Source: Actinophytocola sp035634895 (lineage in GTDB: Bacteria > Actinomycetota > Actinomycetes > Mycobacteriales > Pseudonocardiaceae). From it: a stretch of DNA of 64,000 nt. Of the stretch, positions 15,158 to 23,450 are shown one piece after another. The notes under the pieces were generated by a model that saw only the letters and a program-made list of their open reading frames with translations, did not search any database and was not told the origin of the DNA. The stretch's first letter is position 1. Each line of letters starts with the position of its first letter. The position numbers and the translations under genes were made by a program. The DNA lies in the NCBI RefSeq assembly GCF_035634895.1, contig NZ_DASQCC010000238.1, forward strand, positions 25,203 through 89,202, in the 5' to 3' direction.

Positions 15158-16312
15158 TTATCGGAGGCCCAGTTCTCGGGCTATCAGCATGCGTTGGACC
15201 TCGCTGGTGCCCTCGCCTATCTCCAGGATCTTGGCGTCGCGGTAGAAGCGGCCGACCGGGGACTCGTTCATGAAGCCGTAGCCGCCGAAGATCTGGGTTG
15301 CGTCACGGGCGTTGTCCATGGCCGCGTTGGAGGCGACCAGTTTCGCGATCGCGGCCTCTCGCTTGAACGGCTGGCCGCGCAGCATCTTCGCGGCGGCCGC
15401 GTAGTAGGCGAGGCGGGCGGTGTGCGCGCGGGCCTCCATGTCCGCGATCTTGAACTGGATCGCCTGGTAGTGGCCGATCGTGTGCCCGAAGGCCTCCCGC
15501 TCGTGCGCGTACCGCACACACTCGTCCACGCAACCCTGTGCCAGCCCGACGGAGACGGCCGCGATCGCGATCCGGCCCTCGTCCAGGATGGACAGGAACT
15601 GGGCGTAGCCCCGGCCACGCTGGCCGAGCAGGTTCTCCACCGGGACTCGACAGTCCGAAAAGGACAGTTCATGTGTGTCCGAGCAGTTCCAGCCGACCTT
15701 GGAGTAGCTCTTCGACACCGAGAAGCCGGGCGTGCCGCTCGGCACGATGATCGCGGAGATCTCCTTGTGCCCGTTGTCGGCCCTGCCGGTGACGGCGGTC
15801 GCGGTGACCAGGCCGGTGATCCTCGTGCCGGAGTTGGTGATGAACGCCTTGGAGCCGTTGATGACCCACTGGCCGTCCCGCTCGACGGCGGTGGTCAGCG
15901 TCGCGCCGGCGTCCGAGCCGCCACCCGGCTCGGTGAGCCCGAAGGCGCCGAGCAACTCGCCGGAACACAGCCTCGGCAGCCACTCCCGCTTCTGCTCCTC
16001 GGTACCGAACCGGTAGATCGGCATGGCGCCGAGGGAGACGCCGGCCTCGACGGTGATCGCGACGGACGAGTCGACGCGCGCCAGTTCCTCCAGCGTCACA
16101 CACACGGCGAGGAAGTCGCCGCCCATGCCGCCGTACTCCTCAGGGAACGGCAGGCCGAACAGTCCCATCCGGCCCATCTTCGCCACGATCTCGTAGGGGA
16201 ACTCGGCCTTCTCGTAGAGGTCGCCGATGACCGGCGCGACCTCCTCGCGGGCGAACTCCTCCACGGTCTTCCGCAACGTGTCGTGCTCTTCGGAGAGCCG
16301 GAAGTCGATCAT
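15158..16312 (-). CDS. Acyl-CoA dehydrogenase, AcdH/FadE19-like (branched-chain)
   Basis: A canonical 384-residue acyl-CoA dehydrogenase. Motifs in order are GLPFPEEYGGMGGD, GAFGLTEPGGGSDAG, VINGSKAFITNSG and FGGYGFMNESPVGRFYRDAK. The C-terminal EIGEGTSEVQRMLIARELG retains the helix-K catalytic Glu. Classical isovaleryl-CoA dehydrogenases lack that residue, so this is closer to Streptomyces AcdH-type enzymes, which oxidise several branched short-chain acyl-CoAs (family knowledge). It is the third gene of an operon with carboxylase subunits and overlaps the alpha-subunit stop by ATGA. A role in leucine/branched-chain breakdown is inferred from that context. Confidence 0.92.
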   Translation of the reverse strand: MIDFRLSEEHDTLRKTVEEFAREEVAPVIGDLYEKAEFPYEIVAKMGRMGLFGLPFPEEYGGMGGDFLAVCVTLEELARVDSSVAITVEAGVSLGAMPIYRFGTEEQKREWLPRLCSGELLGAFGLTEPGGGSDAGATLTTAVERDGQWVINGSKAFITNSGTRITGLVTATAVTGRADNGHKEISAIIVPSGTPGFSVSKSYSKVGWNCSDTHELSFSDCRVPVENLLGQRGRGYAQFLSILDEGRIAIAAVSVGLAQGCVDECVRYAHEREAFGHTIGHYQAIQFKIADMEARAHTARLAYYAAAAKMLRGQPFKREAAIAKLVASNAAMDNARDATQIFGGYGFMNESPVGRFYRDAKILEIGEGTSEVQRMLIARELGLR

Positions 16313-18282
16313 GACTGCTCCTCTTGTGGGATCACCACGGCAAGGGGTTGGTTGAGCGCGACCTGTTGACCCGCCCGGACATGCAGCTCCGTGACCACGC
16401 CGTCGACCGGCGCCGTCACCGTGTGTTCCATCTTCATCGCCTCGACCACGACCAGCGGCGCGCCGGCCGTGACCACGTCTCCCGCGGCCGCCTTGACCAC
16501 CAGCACGGTGCCGGGCATCGGGCTGACGACCGGACCGCCACTGACCGCGCCGGCGGCGGTGCCCTCCAGCAGCGAGTGCTCGTCGACCGCCCAGGTCTCC
16601 CCGCCCGCGGCGAGCCAGAGCGTGTCGCCGGCCTGTGCACGCAGGAAGGTGGTGACCCGGCCGCCATAGGTCACCTCGAGCCGGTTCCCGTCGCGGCGCG
16701 CCGAGGCCCGCACCGGCTGCGGCTCCATCTCCGTCTCCGGGGCGGCGTCGCCGACCAGGACGGCCGCCGACTCGGGCGTCCCCGTCACCCGGACGGTGAC
16801 CTTCCGGTCGCCACACGCCAGCCGGAACGGGACCGCCACCGGTCCACCGAGACGCCAGCCGTTGGCGAGGTCCCACGGGTCCACGACGTCACCGGCGGGC
16901 CGGAGGTCGGCCAGCTCGTCCAGCGCGGCGGCGGCGAACACCACGTCCGGCACCTCGGCGGACACGAGACCGCCGAGCTTGCGCTCCACCAGCCCGGTGT
17001 CCAGCCGGCCGGCCCGAACGTCCACATCGGACAGCAACGCCCGCAGGAAGGCCACGTTGGTGCCAACACCCAGAACCACGGTGCCCCCGAGTGCAGCGTC
17101 GAGCCTGCGCAGCGCCGAGGCCCGGTCGGGCCCCCACGCGATCACCTTGGCCAGCATGGGATCGTAGCTCGAACCGACCTCGATGCCCGCCCGCAGTGCG
17201 GAGTCGACGCGGACGTGCTCGCCCGCCGGCTCGGCGACCGCCAGCACCCGGCCGCCGGTCGGCAGGAAGCCCCGGGCCGGGTCCTCGGCGTAGACACGGG
17301 CCTCGACCGCGTGCCCGTGCAACGCCACGTCGACGTCGAGCGGCGACCCGGCGGCGACCCGGAGCTGTTGCTCGACGAGGTCGATGCCGGTCACCAGCTC
17401 GGTCACCGGATGCTCGACCTGCAGGCGGGTGTTCATCTCCATGAAGAAGAACTCGTCCGGCCGGTCGGTCGACACGATGAACTCGACGGTCCCGGCCCCC
17501 GTGTAGCCGACGGACCGGGCCGCGTCGGCGGCCGAGGCACCCATGCGCTCGCGGCTTTCCGCGTCCAGCAGGGGTGACGGCGCCTCCTCGATGATCTTCT
17601 GGTGCCGCCGCTGCAGGCTGCACTCCCGCTCGCCGAGATGGATGACGTTGCCGTGCGCGTCGGCCAGGACCTGGATCTCGATGTGCCGCGGGTTGGCCAC
17701 GAACCGCTCGACCAGCAGCGTGTCGTCGCCGAACGCGCCGCGTGCCTCGCGCCGCGCCGACTCCAGTGCCGCCGGTAGGTCCGCCGGGTCCGCCACGCGC
17801 CGCATGCCCTTGCCACCACCGCCCGCGGACGGCTTGACCAGCACCGGATAGCCGACCTCCTCGGCCGCGGCGACGAGGTCCGCGTCGGACATGCCCAGCT
17901 CGTTCCGGCCCGGCACAACGGGAACGCCGGCCGCGCTCACGGTCTGCTTGGCGCGGATCTTGTCGCCCATGGCCTCGATCGCCTCGGGCGGCGGGCCGAT
18001 GAACACGATGCCGGCCTCGGCACACGCCCGCGCGAACGCCGCGTTCTCCGCCAGGAAGCCGTAACCGGGGTGCACGGCCTCGGCGCCGGTCTCGCGTGCG
18101 ACCGCGACGATGTCCTCAATGGACAGATAGCTGCCGACCCGGACCGCCTCGTCCGCGTCCGGCACGTGCGCGACGTCGCCCGCCGTGAACACCGCGACCG
18201 AACGGATCCCCATGCGCGCCAACGTCCGGAAGACCCGAACGGCGATCTCACCCCGGTTGGCGACCAGAACAGTGCTGAACAT
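16309..18282 (-). CDS. accA1: Biotin-dependent acyl-CoA carboxylase alpha subunit (AccA1/MCC alpha)
   Basis: A 657-residue protein fusing biotin carboxylase and biotin carrier domains. The carboxylase part begins VLVANRGEIAVRVFRTLARMG and includes the ATP-grasp loop KPSAGGGGKGMRRV, ERECSLQRRHQKIIEEAPSP and MEMNTRLQVEHPVTE. The carrier domain ends with VVVEAMKMEHTV, where Lys617 is the predicted biotin site. The middle region matches the BT domain of methylcrotonyl-CoA carboxylase-type alpha subunits. With the beta subunit 2 nt upstream it should carboxylate 3-methylcrotonyl-CoA in leucine catabolism, as in mycobacterial AccA1-AccD1. Substrate choice is inferred from synteny. Confidence 0.92.
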   Translation of the reverse strand: MFSTVLVANRGEIAVRVFRTLARMGIRSVAVFTAGDVAHVPDADEAVRVGSYLSIEDIVAVARETGAEAVHPGYGFLAENAAFARACAEAGIVFIGPPPEAIEAMGDKIRAKQTVSAAGVPVVPGRNELGMSDADLVAAAEEVGYPVLVKPSAGGGGKGMRRVADPADLPAALESARREARGAFGDDTLLVERFVANPRHIEIQVLADAHGNVIHLGERECSLQRRHQKIIEEAPSPLLDAESRERMGASAADAARSVGYTGAGTVEFIVSTDRPDEFFFMEMNTRLQVEHPVTELVTGIDLVEQQLRVAAGSPLDVDVALHGHAVEARVYAEDPARGFLPTGGRVLAVAEPAGEHVRVDSALRAGIEVGSSYDPMLAKVIAWGPDRASALRRLDAALGGTVVLGVGTNVAFLRALLSDVDVRAGRLDTGLVERKLGGLVSAEVPDVVFAAAALDELADLRPAGDVVDPWDLANGWRLGGPVAVPFRLACGDRKVTVRVTGTPESAAVLVGDAAPETEMEPQPVRASARRDGNRLEVTYGGRVTTFLRAQAGDTLWLAAGGETWAVDEHSLLEGTAAGAVSGGPVVSPMPGTVLVVKAAAGDVVTAGAPLVVVEAMKMEHTVTAPVDGVVTELHVRAGQQVALNQPLAVVIPQEEQS

Positions 18283-18284
18283 CG

Positions 18285-19898
18285 TCACATCCTGAAGACG
18301 CCGTAGCGGACCGGTTCGAGTGGCCTGTTGGCGGCCGCGGACAACCCGAGTCCGAGCACCATGCGGGTGTCGGCCGGGTCGATCACGCCGTCGTCCCACA
18401 GGCGTGCGGTCGAGTAGTACGGGTGCCCCTGGTCCTCGTACTGCGTGCGGATGGGCGCCTTGAACGCCTCCTCGTCCGACGCGGGCCAGTCCGCACCGCG
18501 TGCCTCGAACTGGTCGCGCCGCACGGTGGCGAGCACGGACGCCGCCTGCTCGCCGCCCATCACCGAAATCCTCGCGTTGGGCCACATCCAGAGGAACCGC
18601 GGCTCGTACGCCCGCCCGCACATGGAGTAGTTGCCCGCGCCGAACGACCCGCCGATGATCACGGTGAACTTCGGCACCCGCGCGCACGCCACCGCGGTCA
18701 CCATCTTGGCGCCGTGCTTGGCGATGCCGGAGACCTCGTAGTCCCGGCCCACCATGAACCCGGTGATGTTCTGCAGGAACACCAACGGAACGCTTCGCTG
18801 GTCGCACAGCTCGATGAAGTGCGCGCCCTTCACCGCGGACTCGCCGAACAGCACGCCGTTGTTCGCGATGATGCCCACCGGATGCCCGTGGACGCGGGCG
18901 AACCCCGTGACGAGCGTGGTGCCGTACTCCTTCTTGAACTCCCGGAACCGGCTGCCGTCGACGATCCGCGCGATGACCTCCCGCACGTCGTACGGGGTGC
19001 GCGAGTCGGTGGGCACCACGCCGTACAGCTCGGCCGGATCGACGGCCGGCTCCTCGGTCGCCGCGACGTCCCAGGGTCGCGGCGCGCGCGGCCCGAGCGT
19101 CGAGACGATCGACCGGACGATCCGCAACGCGTGCCCGTCGTCCTCGGCGAGGTGGTCGGTGACGCCCGACTGTCGCGAGTGGACGTCCCCGCCGCCCAGT
19201 TCCTCCGCCGTGACCACCTCTCCCGTCGCCGCCTTCACGAGCGGCGGACCGCCGAGGAAGATCGTCCCCTGGTTACGGACGATCACGGCCTCGTCACTCA
19301 TCGCCGGCACGTACGCGCCGCCCGCCGTGCAGGAGCCCAGCACCGCGGCGAGCTGCGGGATGCCGCGTGCGGACATGGTGGCCTGGTTGAAGAAGATGCG
19401 CCCGAAGTGGTCGCGGTCCGGGAAGACCTCGTCCTGCCTGGGCAGGAACGCGCCGCCGGAGTCCACGAGGTACACGCACGGCAGGTTGTTGTGCAGCGCG
19501 ACTTCCTGCGCACGCAGGTGCTTCTTGACGGTCATCGGGTAGTACGTGCCGCCCTTGACCGTCGCGTCGTTGGCGACGATCACGCACTCTCGGCCGGAGA
19601 CGCGGCCGACCCCGGTGATGATCCCGGCGGCGGGCGCCTCGTCGTCGTACATGCCGGTCGCGGCCAGCGGCGACAGCTCGAGGAACGGTGAGCCGGGGTC
19701 GACGAGCGACTCGACCCGGTCACGGGGCAGCAGCTTGCCGCGGTCGACGTGCCGCTGCCGGGCACGCTCGCCGCCACCACGCCGGGCGGTGGCGGTACGG
19801 GCTCGCAGGTCGTCGGCGAGCGCCGTGTGTTCCTTCGTGTACCGCTGGTACGCGGGGTCACCCGGGTCGACAGAGGTACGCAGGACGGGCGCGTCCAT
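18285..19898 (-). CDS. accD1: Acyl-CoA carboxylase beta subunit (AccD1/MCC beta)
   Basis: A 537-residue carboxyltransferase. Typical blocks are NDATVKGGTYYPMTVKKHLRAQE, YLVDSGGAFLPRQDEVFPD, VLGSCTAGGAYVPAMSDE and FLQNITGFMVGRDYE. The last of these and GSFGAGNYSMCGRAYEPRFLW are characteristic of methylcrotonyl-CoA carboxylase beta and AccD1 rather than propionyl-CoA carboxylase. It provides the acyl-CoA site for the biotin-linked carboxyl group from AccA1. It is first in the operon accD1-accA1-acyl-CoA dehydrogenase. A perfect palindrome lies 27 nt upstream of its ATG. A short hypothetical membrane gene ends 50 nt upstream on the same strand. Confidence 0.92.
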   Translation of the reverse strand: MDAPVLRTSVDPGDPAYQRYTKEHTALADDLRARTATARRGGGERARQRHVDRGKLLPRDRVESLVDPGSPFLELSPLAATGMYDDEAPAAGIITGVGRVSGRECVIVANDATVKGGTYYPMTVKKHLRAQEVALHNNLPCVYLVDSGGAFLPRQDEVFPDRDHFGRIFFNQATMSARGIPQLAAVLGSCTAGGAYVPAMSDEAVIVRNQGTIFLGGPPLVKAATGEVVTAEELGGGDVHSRQSGVTDHLAEDDGHALRIVRSIVSTLGPRAPRPWDVAATEEPAVDPAELYGVVPTDSRTPYDVREVIARIVDGSRFREFKKEYGTTLVTGFARVHGHPVGIIANNGVLFGESAVKGAHFIELCDQRSVPLVFLQNITGFMVGRDYEVSGIAKHGAKMVTAVACARVPKFTVIIGGSFGAGNYSMCGRAYEPRFLWMWPNARISVMGGEQAASVLATVRRDQFEARGADWPASDEEAFKAPIRTQYEDQGHPYYSTARLWDDGVIDPADTRMVLGLGLSAAANRPLEPVRYGVFRM

Positions 19899-19924
19899 GT
19901 CGCTCCGCTCACGTTAGCCATCGT

Positions 19925-19940
19925 TAACATGAGCATGTTA
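19925..19940. promoter_or_regulatory. Palindromic operator upstream of accD1
   Basis: TAACATG-AG-CATGTTA is a perfect 7-bp inverted repeat, 27-42 nt upstream of the accD1 start. A half-like GTTAGCC lies beside it at 19913-19919. Such a site suits a TetR- or MerR-type repressor of the branched-chain operon. The TetR gene at 21874 is the nearest candidate, but no matching site was seen upstream of that gene. Confidence 0.6.
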
Positions 19941-19947
19941 GCTCCGG

Positions 19948-20574
19948 TCAATGCACCCGTCCAGCCGGCGCCCGCGGAGTCCGCCGGACCTCCACCCAGG
20001 CTCTGGTCCGATTCTGGAGAAGCAGGCCGAGGTGCACGAACGCCGACACGATGCTCCAGGTGAGATAAACCGAAAGGATGCCGAACACCGCCTCCGGAAT
20101 GTCGTCCGCGAACACCTGCGCGGCGATCACGAGCGCGACGCCGAAGAACAGGTCCCGCGCCGCGGCGCCGAGCAGCTTGCCGCGGACCGACGCGTCGCCG
20201 TCCCGCAGGCCGGTGCCGCGCCGGACCGCGACCGGCACGCTGACGATCCCGATGAGCGCGGCCAGCCCGATCGGCCCGAGCACGACGGCGGCCTCGGGCA
20301 GCGCGGGCACGGGGAAGCCGAAGTCGTCGATGTTGGCCATGACCGTGCGAAACACGCCGTAGAGCAGGAACACGGTGGCCACCGCCTCGACCACCACCCA
20401 GACCGTGGCGACCCGCACCACGGGAGGCGGTCCCCAGTGCTGTGCCGCCGGCGTGAGCCCCGGCGGCGGCGGGCCGGCCGGGTGCTTGACCCGGTACTGC
20501 AGGTAAGCGATGACGACGCCGAATATGCCGGCGAGCGAGGCCAGCATGCTCAGAATTTGACCCAAAGAGTCCAT
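19948..20574 (-). CDS. Membrane protein of unknown function
   Basis: A 208-residue protein with about five predicted membrane segments: an N-terminal helix (LSMLASLAGIFGVVIAYLQY), a Pro-rich loop, VRVATVWVVVEAVATVFLLYGVF, the stretch VVLGPIGLAALIGIVSVPV, and two C-terminal segments around LLGAAARDLFFGVALVIAAQVFADD and VFGILSVYLTWSIVSAFVHLGLLL. I do not recognise a family. A 13-bp palindrome sits 9 nt upstream of the ATG at 20574. It precedes accD1 on the same strand with a 49-nt gap containing the accD1 operator, so it is probably a separate transcription unit. Confidence 0.7.
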   Translation of the reverse strand: MDSLGQILSMLASLAGIFGVVIAYLQYRVKHPAGPPPPGLTPAAQHWGPPPVVRVATVWVVVEAVATVFLLYGVFRTVMANIDDFGFPVPALPEAAVVLGPIGLAALIGIVSVPVAVRRGTGLRDGDASVRGKLLGAAARDLFFGVALVIAAQVFADDIPEAVFGILSVYLTWSIVSAFVHLGLLLQNRTRAWVEVRRTPRAPAGRVH

Positions 20575-20582
20575 CGGAGCAC

Positions 20583-20595
20583 TCCATCGGATGGA
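20583..20595. promoter_or_regulatory. 13-bp palindrome upstream of the membrane protein gene
   Basis: TCCATC-G-GATGGA is a perfect palindrome beginning 9 nt upstream of the ATG at 20574. CCATCGGA also occurs at 20572-20579 across the start codon, giving a direct repeat. It may be an operator; no regulator can be assigned. Confidence 0.35.
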
Positions 20596-20688
20596 TTGGT
20601 TTTGGCGAATTCAGTGTCGCCAGCGCTCCGAACAGGGAAAAGTGAATTAGGGCCGGTTGCCCCAAAGAACCAGAACGCCGCCCTTTGA

Positions 20689-20720
20689 GCCCCGGACGGG
20701 GCCCGGCCGAGCAACCGGGC
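20689..20720 (-). terminator. Tandem GC hairpins after the SGNH esterase gene
   Basis: Two adjacent hairpins lie downstream of the esterase stop on the minus strand: GCCCCG/CGGGGC at 20689-20702, and GCCCGG-(8 nt)-CCGGGC at 20701-20720. No U-run is present. They probably stop the esterase transcript before the convergently spaced promoter region of the membrane protein gene. Confidence 0.5.
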
Positions 20721-20741
20721 GCCGTCCCTCGGCGGTGCCTG

Positions 20742-21536
20742 TCAGGCGACGGCCTCCAGCGCCGGGTAGTAGCCGCCGCGCTGGCCGGCCGCGTTCGGGT
20801 GGTAGGACTCGTCGATCGGCCAGGTGATGCTGTTGAGCCAGCGCGCGCCGGACGCGCAGATCTCGTGGCCGGCGAACGCCGACCGCCCGTCGACGAACGT
20901 GAAGCCGAACGCGCCGGCCCGGCCGCTGATGACCTGCGCGAGCACGTCCGACGACTGGTTGATCGCCGCCCGCTTGGTCTCGCTGAGGCCGACCGAGCAG
21001 CTGCCGCCCAGCTGGTAGATGTGCGGGTAGCCGAGCACGACGACCCGCGCGTTCGGCGCCCGGTTGCGGATCTGGGTGTAGACCGCGTCCAGCCGCGCCG
21101 GCAGCTGGTCGCGGGCGTAGGTCTGCGCCTCCTGGTTGCGGGCGACGCAGGTCGAGTCCGAGCCGAGGTTGCAGTCGGTCATGACGTCGGCGAAACCGGC
21201 GTCGTTGCCGCCGACGGAGATGGTCACGAGCGAGGTGTCCGACGTGATCGAGCCGACCTGGTTGGCCGTCACGTCCGTGGTCACGGCGCCGGAACAGGCC
21301 ACGAACACGAACGCGGACGGCGCGTTCGCGTTGGCCCACAGCTGTGCGTAGGAGTTGGCACTGCGCTTGCAGCTACCGCTGCTGCCGTAGCTCCCGGCGC
21401 CGGTGCCGGAGGAGTAGGAGTCGCCGAGCGCGACGTACTTCCCAGCCTGGACAACGGGATCAGCGAGTGCCGGTGCGGCGGCGAGCACAGCGCCCGCCAG
21501 TGCGAGGGATGCGATGACGATGGAACGGAGAGGCAT
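20742..21536 (-). CDS. Secreted SGNH/GDSL esterase-lipase
   Basis: A 264-residue exported esterase. The signal peptide is MPLRSIVIASLALAGAVLAA followed by APALA, cleaved near residue 25. Block I reads VALGDSYSSGTGAG with catalytic Ser40. Block III is SVGGNDAGF (Gly and Asn of the oxyanion hole). The C-terminal DESYHPNAAGQ supplies the Asp and His. Several cysteines (CKRSANSY, DCNLGSDSTC, SCSVG, EICASG) could form disulphides, as in Streptomyces secreted lipases of this group. A GGAGG ribosome site lies 7 nt before the ATG. Substrate, lipid or polysaccharide ester, is not determined. A 337-bp intergenic stretch with a large palindrome separates it from the divergent TetR gene. Confidence 0.9.
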   Translation of the reverse strand: MPLRSIVIASLALAGAVLAAAPALADPVVQAGKYVALGDSYSSGTGAGSYGSSGSCKRSANSYAQLWANANAPSAFVFVACSGAVTTDVTANQVGSITSDTSLVTISVGGNDAGFADVMTDCNLGSDSTCVARNQEAQTYARDQLPARLDAVYTQIRNRAPNARVVVLGYPHIYQLGGSCSVGLSETKRAAINQSSDVLAQVISGRAGAFGFTFVDGRSAFAGHEICASGARWLNSITWPIDESYHPNAAGQRGGYYPALEAVA

Positions 21537-21660
21537 GGTCAACCTCCACAGCAGGGATTCCAACGCCATCATCATTACCAGTAAGTAACAAGAAAGCGAA
21601 CCACCTCGTTGGTAGTTCACACTTCCCAGTTACCGCTCCCAATTGGCACAAGCAACCGCG

Positions 21661-21850
21661 CGAGTCCCGCGCTCACCCACACCGAGTCCCGCGTTCACGC
21701 ATACCGAGTTGCGTGTTCACGCATACCGAGTTGCGGTTTCGTGCAGTCGGACAGTCGGCATGTGCACGAAACCGCAACTCGGGGTGTTTGAACGCGGGAC
21801 TCGCGGTGTTTGAACGTGGGACTCGCGGGGTTGAACGTGGGAGGGGGTGT
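21661..21850. repeat. Long palindromic intergenic element, copy 1
   Basis: The core is a perfect 20-bp inverted repeat, CCGAGTTGCGGTTTCGTGCA at 21726-21745 against its complement at 21763-21782, with a 17-nt loop. Outside it, each arm continues as short tandem units: TTCACGCATACCGAGTTGCG-like units on the left (21661-21725), and GAACGCGGGACTCGCGG-like units on the right (21790-21840). It fills most of the 337-bp gap between the divergent SGNH esterase and TetR genes. A related copy lies at 32193-32317. Confidence 0.85.
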
Positions 21851-21873
21851 TTACGCGTCGGTATCATGGCGCG

Positions 21874-22476
21874 GTGTCCAGCCGTCGGGAGCAGATCCTC
21901 GCCGCAGCAGCGGGACTGTTCGCGCGGCACGGGTTCCACGGGGTCGGCATCGACGAGATCGGGGCGGCGGTGGGCGTGTCCGGGCCCGCGCTGTACCGGC
22001 ACTTCCGCAGCAAGGACGCGATGCTGGGTGAGATGCTGACCTCCATCAGCGACGTCCTGCTGGCCGGCGGGCTGGAGCGGCGGGAGCGGACCGAGGAACC
22101 CGCCAAGCTGCTGGGCGAACTGGTGGCGTTCCACGTGGACTTCGCGATCGACAACCCGTCGCTGATCACCGTGCAGGAACGGAACCTCGGCAACCTCACC
22201 GACCCGGACCGCCGACGTGTGCGTGCCCTACAGCGGCGCTACGTCGAGGTGTGGGTACAGGCCATACGCGACACGACCGGAGAGCTCGACGAGCCGGCCG
22301 CCCGGGCCGCCGCGCACGCCGTCTTCGGACTGATCAACTCCACCCCGCACAGCCGCCACCTCGGCCGCGACGGCATGGCGACGATGTTGCGGGACATGGC
22401 ACTCGGCGCGCTGTCCAACGCGACTGGTGAGACCACCGGCGGTACCGAACGTGGCCGGGGTTCCACGACCTCGTGA
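21874..22476 (+). CDS. TetR-family regulator
   Basis: A 200-residue TetR regulator. The HTH is clear: REQILAAAAGLFARHGFHGVGIDEIGAAVGVSGPALYRHFRSKDAMLGEML. The remaining helical domain (for example ERNLGNLTDPDRRRVRALQRRYVEVWVQAIR) resembles regulators found beside branched-chain acyl-CoA genes in actinobacteria, such as Rv2506. Together with the accD1 operon 2 kb away and the palindrome upstream of accD1, this makes it a candidate branched-chain catabolism repressor; that link is inference. GTG 21874 is chosen because a longer frame from 21847 begins in the repeat element. Confidence 0.82.
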   Translation: MSSRREQILAAAAGLFARHGFHGVGIDEIGAAVGVSGPALYRHFRSKDAMLGEMLTSISDVLLAGGLERRERTEEPAKLLGELVAFHVDFAIDNPSLITVQERNLGNLTDPDRRRVRALQRRYVEVWVQAIRDTTGELDEPAARAAAHAVFGLINSTPHSRHLGRDGMATMLRDMALGALSNATGETTGGTERGRGSTTS

Positions 22477-22578
22477 AAGATTCCAGGCTCGTGGTCCATC
22501 CGGGTGACCGGTCGACAACGATAGTCCACGTCTCGGTAGTGTCTCGGTTACCGATCGATTAAGAACAAGAGGTGGACG

Positions 22579-23376
22579 GTGTCACAGCAGACCAACTGGG
22601 TACCAACCTCGGTTGACCTGGAAAAACCCAGCGCGGCCAGAATCTATGACTACGTGCTCGGCGGCAACCACAACTTCACCGTCGACCGCGAGTTCGTCCG
22701 GCAGCGCGACAGGGTGGACCCGAAGTCCCGCCAGTTCGCGATCCAGAACCGCGCCTTCCTGCGCCGCGTCGTGCTGTACCTGATGGAACAGGGCATCCGC
22801 CAGTTCCTCGACCTCGGCTCCGGCATCCCCACCGTCGGCAACGTGCACGAGATCGCCCAGGCCACCGACCCGTCCACCCGCGTGGTCTACGTCGAGATCG
22901 AGCACGTCGCCGTGGCGCACAGCCAGCTCATCCTGGAGGACAACGACAACGCGGTGATGGTGCACGCCGACATCACCAAGCCGAGCCTCGTGCTGGGCGA
23001 CCCGGACACCCGGGCCACGCTCGACCTCGACAAGCCGGTCGGCATCCTCGCCATCGCCATCGGCCACTACGTCCTCGACGACCCGGAGAGCGTGTTCGCG
23101 GCCTACCGCGACGCCGTGCCGCCGGGCAGCTACCTGGGGCTGTCCCACCTCACCGACGACTTCCGCGACATGACCGAGCTCACATCGGACATGCGGCAGA
23201 CCCAGAACGCCGTCCGCGCGCGGACGAAGGCGGAGGTCAGCCGCCTGTTCGGCGACTGGGACGTGGTCGAGCCCGGTCTCGTGACGACGTCCCGGTGGCG
23301 CCCGGACCGCGAGACAAACCCGCAGGGAGCCGAGGAGCGTGACGGTCTGTACGCGGGAGTCGCCCGGAAGAAGTAG
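22579..23376 (+). CDS. SAM-dependent methyltransferase, PF04672 (DUF574) family
   Basis: A 265-residue paralogue of the protein at 8495-9283. It has SVDLEKPSAARIYDYVLGGNHNF, NRAFLRRVVLYL, the SAM loop FLDLGSGIPTVGNVHEIAQ, and YVEIEHVAVAHSQLIL. The C-terminus (EPGLVTTSRWRPD) also matches. An AGAGGTGG ribosome site precedes the GTG at 22579. The family is widespread in actinomycetes and its substrate is unknown. It sits between a TetR gene and a cyclic-di-GMP gene with independent spacing (102 and 74 nt), so no operon is implied. Confidence 0.88.
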   Translation: MSQQTNWVPTSVDLEKPSAARIYDYVLGGNHNFTVDREFVRQRDRVDPKSRQFAIQNRAFLRRVVLYLMEQGIRQFLDLGSGIPTVGNVHEIAQATDPSTRVVYVEIEHVAVAHSQLILEDNDNAVMVHADITKPSLVLGDPDTRATLDLDKPVGILAIAIGHYVLDDPESVFAAYRDAVPPGSYLGLSHLTDDFRDMTELTSDMRQTQNAVRARTKAEVSRLFGDWDVVEPGLVTTSRWRPDRETNPQGAEERDGLYAGVARKK

Positions 23377-23450
23377 CGCGATCGAGTACGTCCGGGCGAC
23401 GGGGTCTCCACCGCCTCCGGCATGATCGCTTCTGAGCGCAACCCTCGAAG

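Noticed and set aside
15158..16312. Isovaleryl-CoA dehydrogenase in the strict sense
   Set aside because: The helix-K catalytic Glu (EGTSEVQR) is present; classical isovaleryl-CoA dehydrogenases have Ala there and use another Glu.
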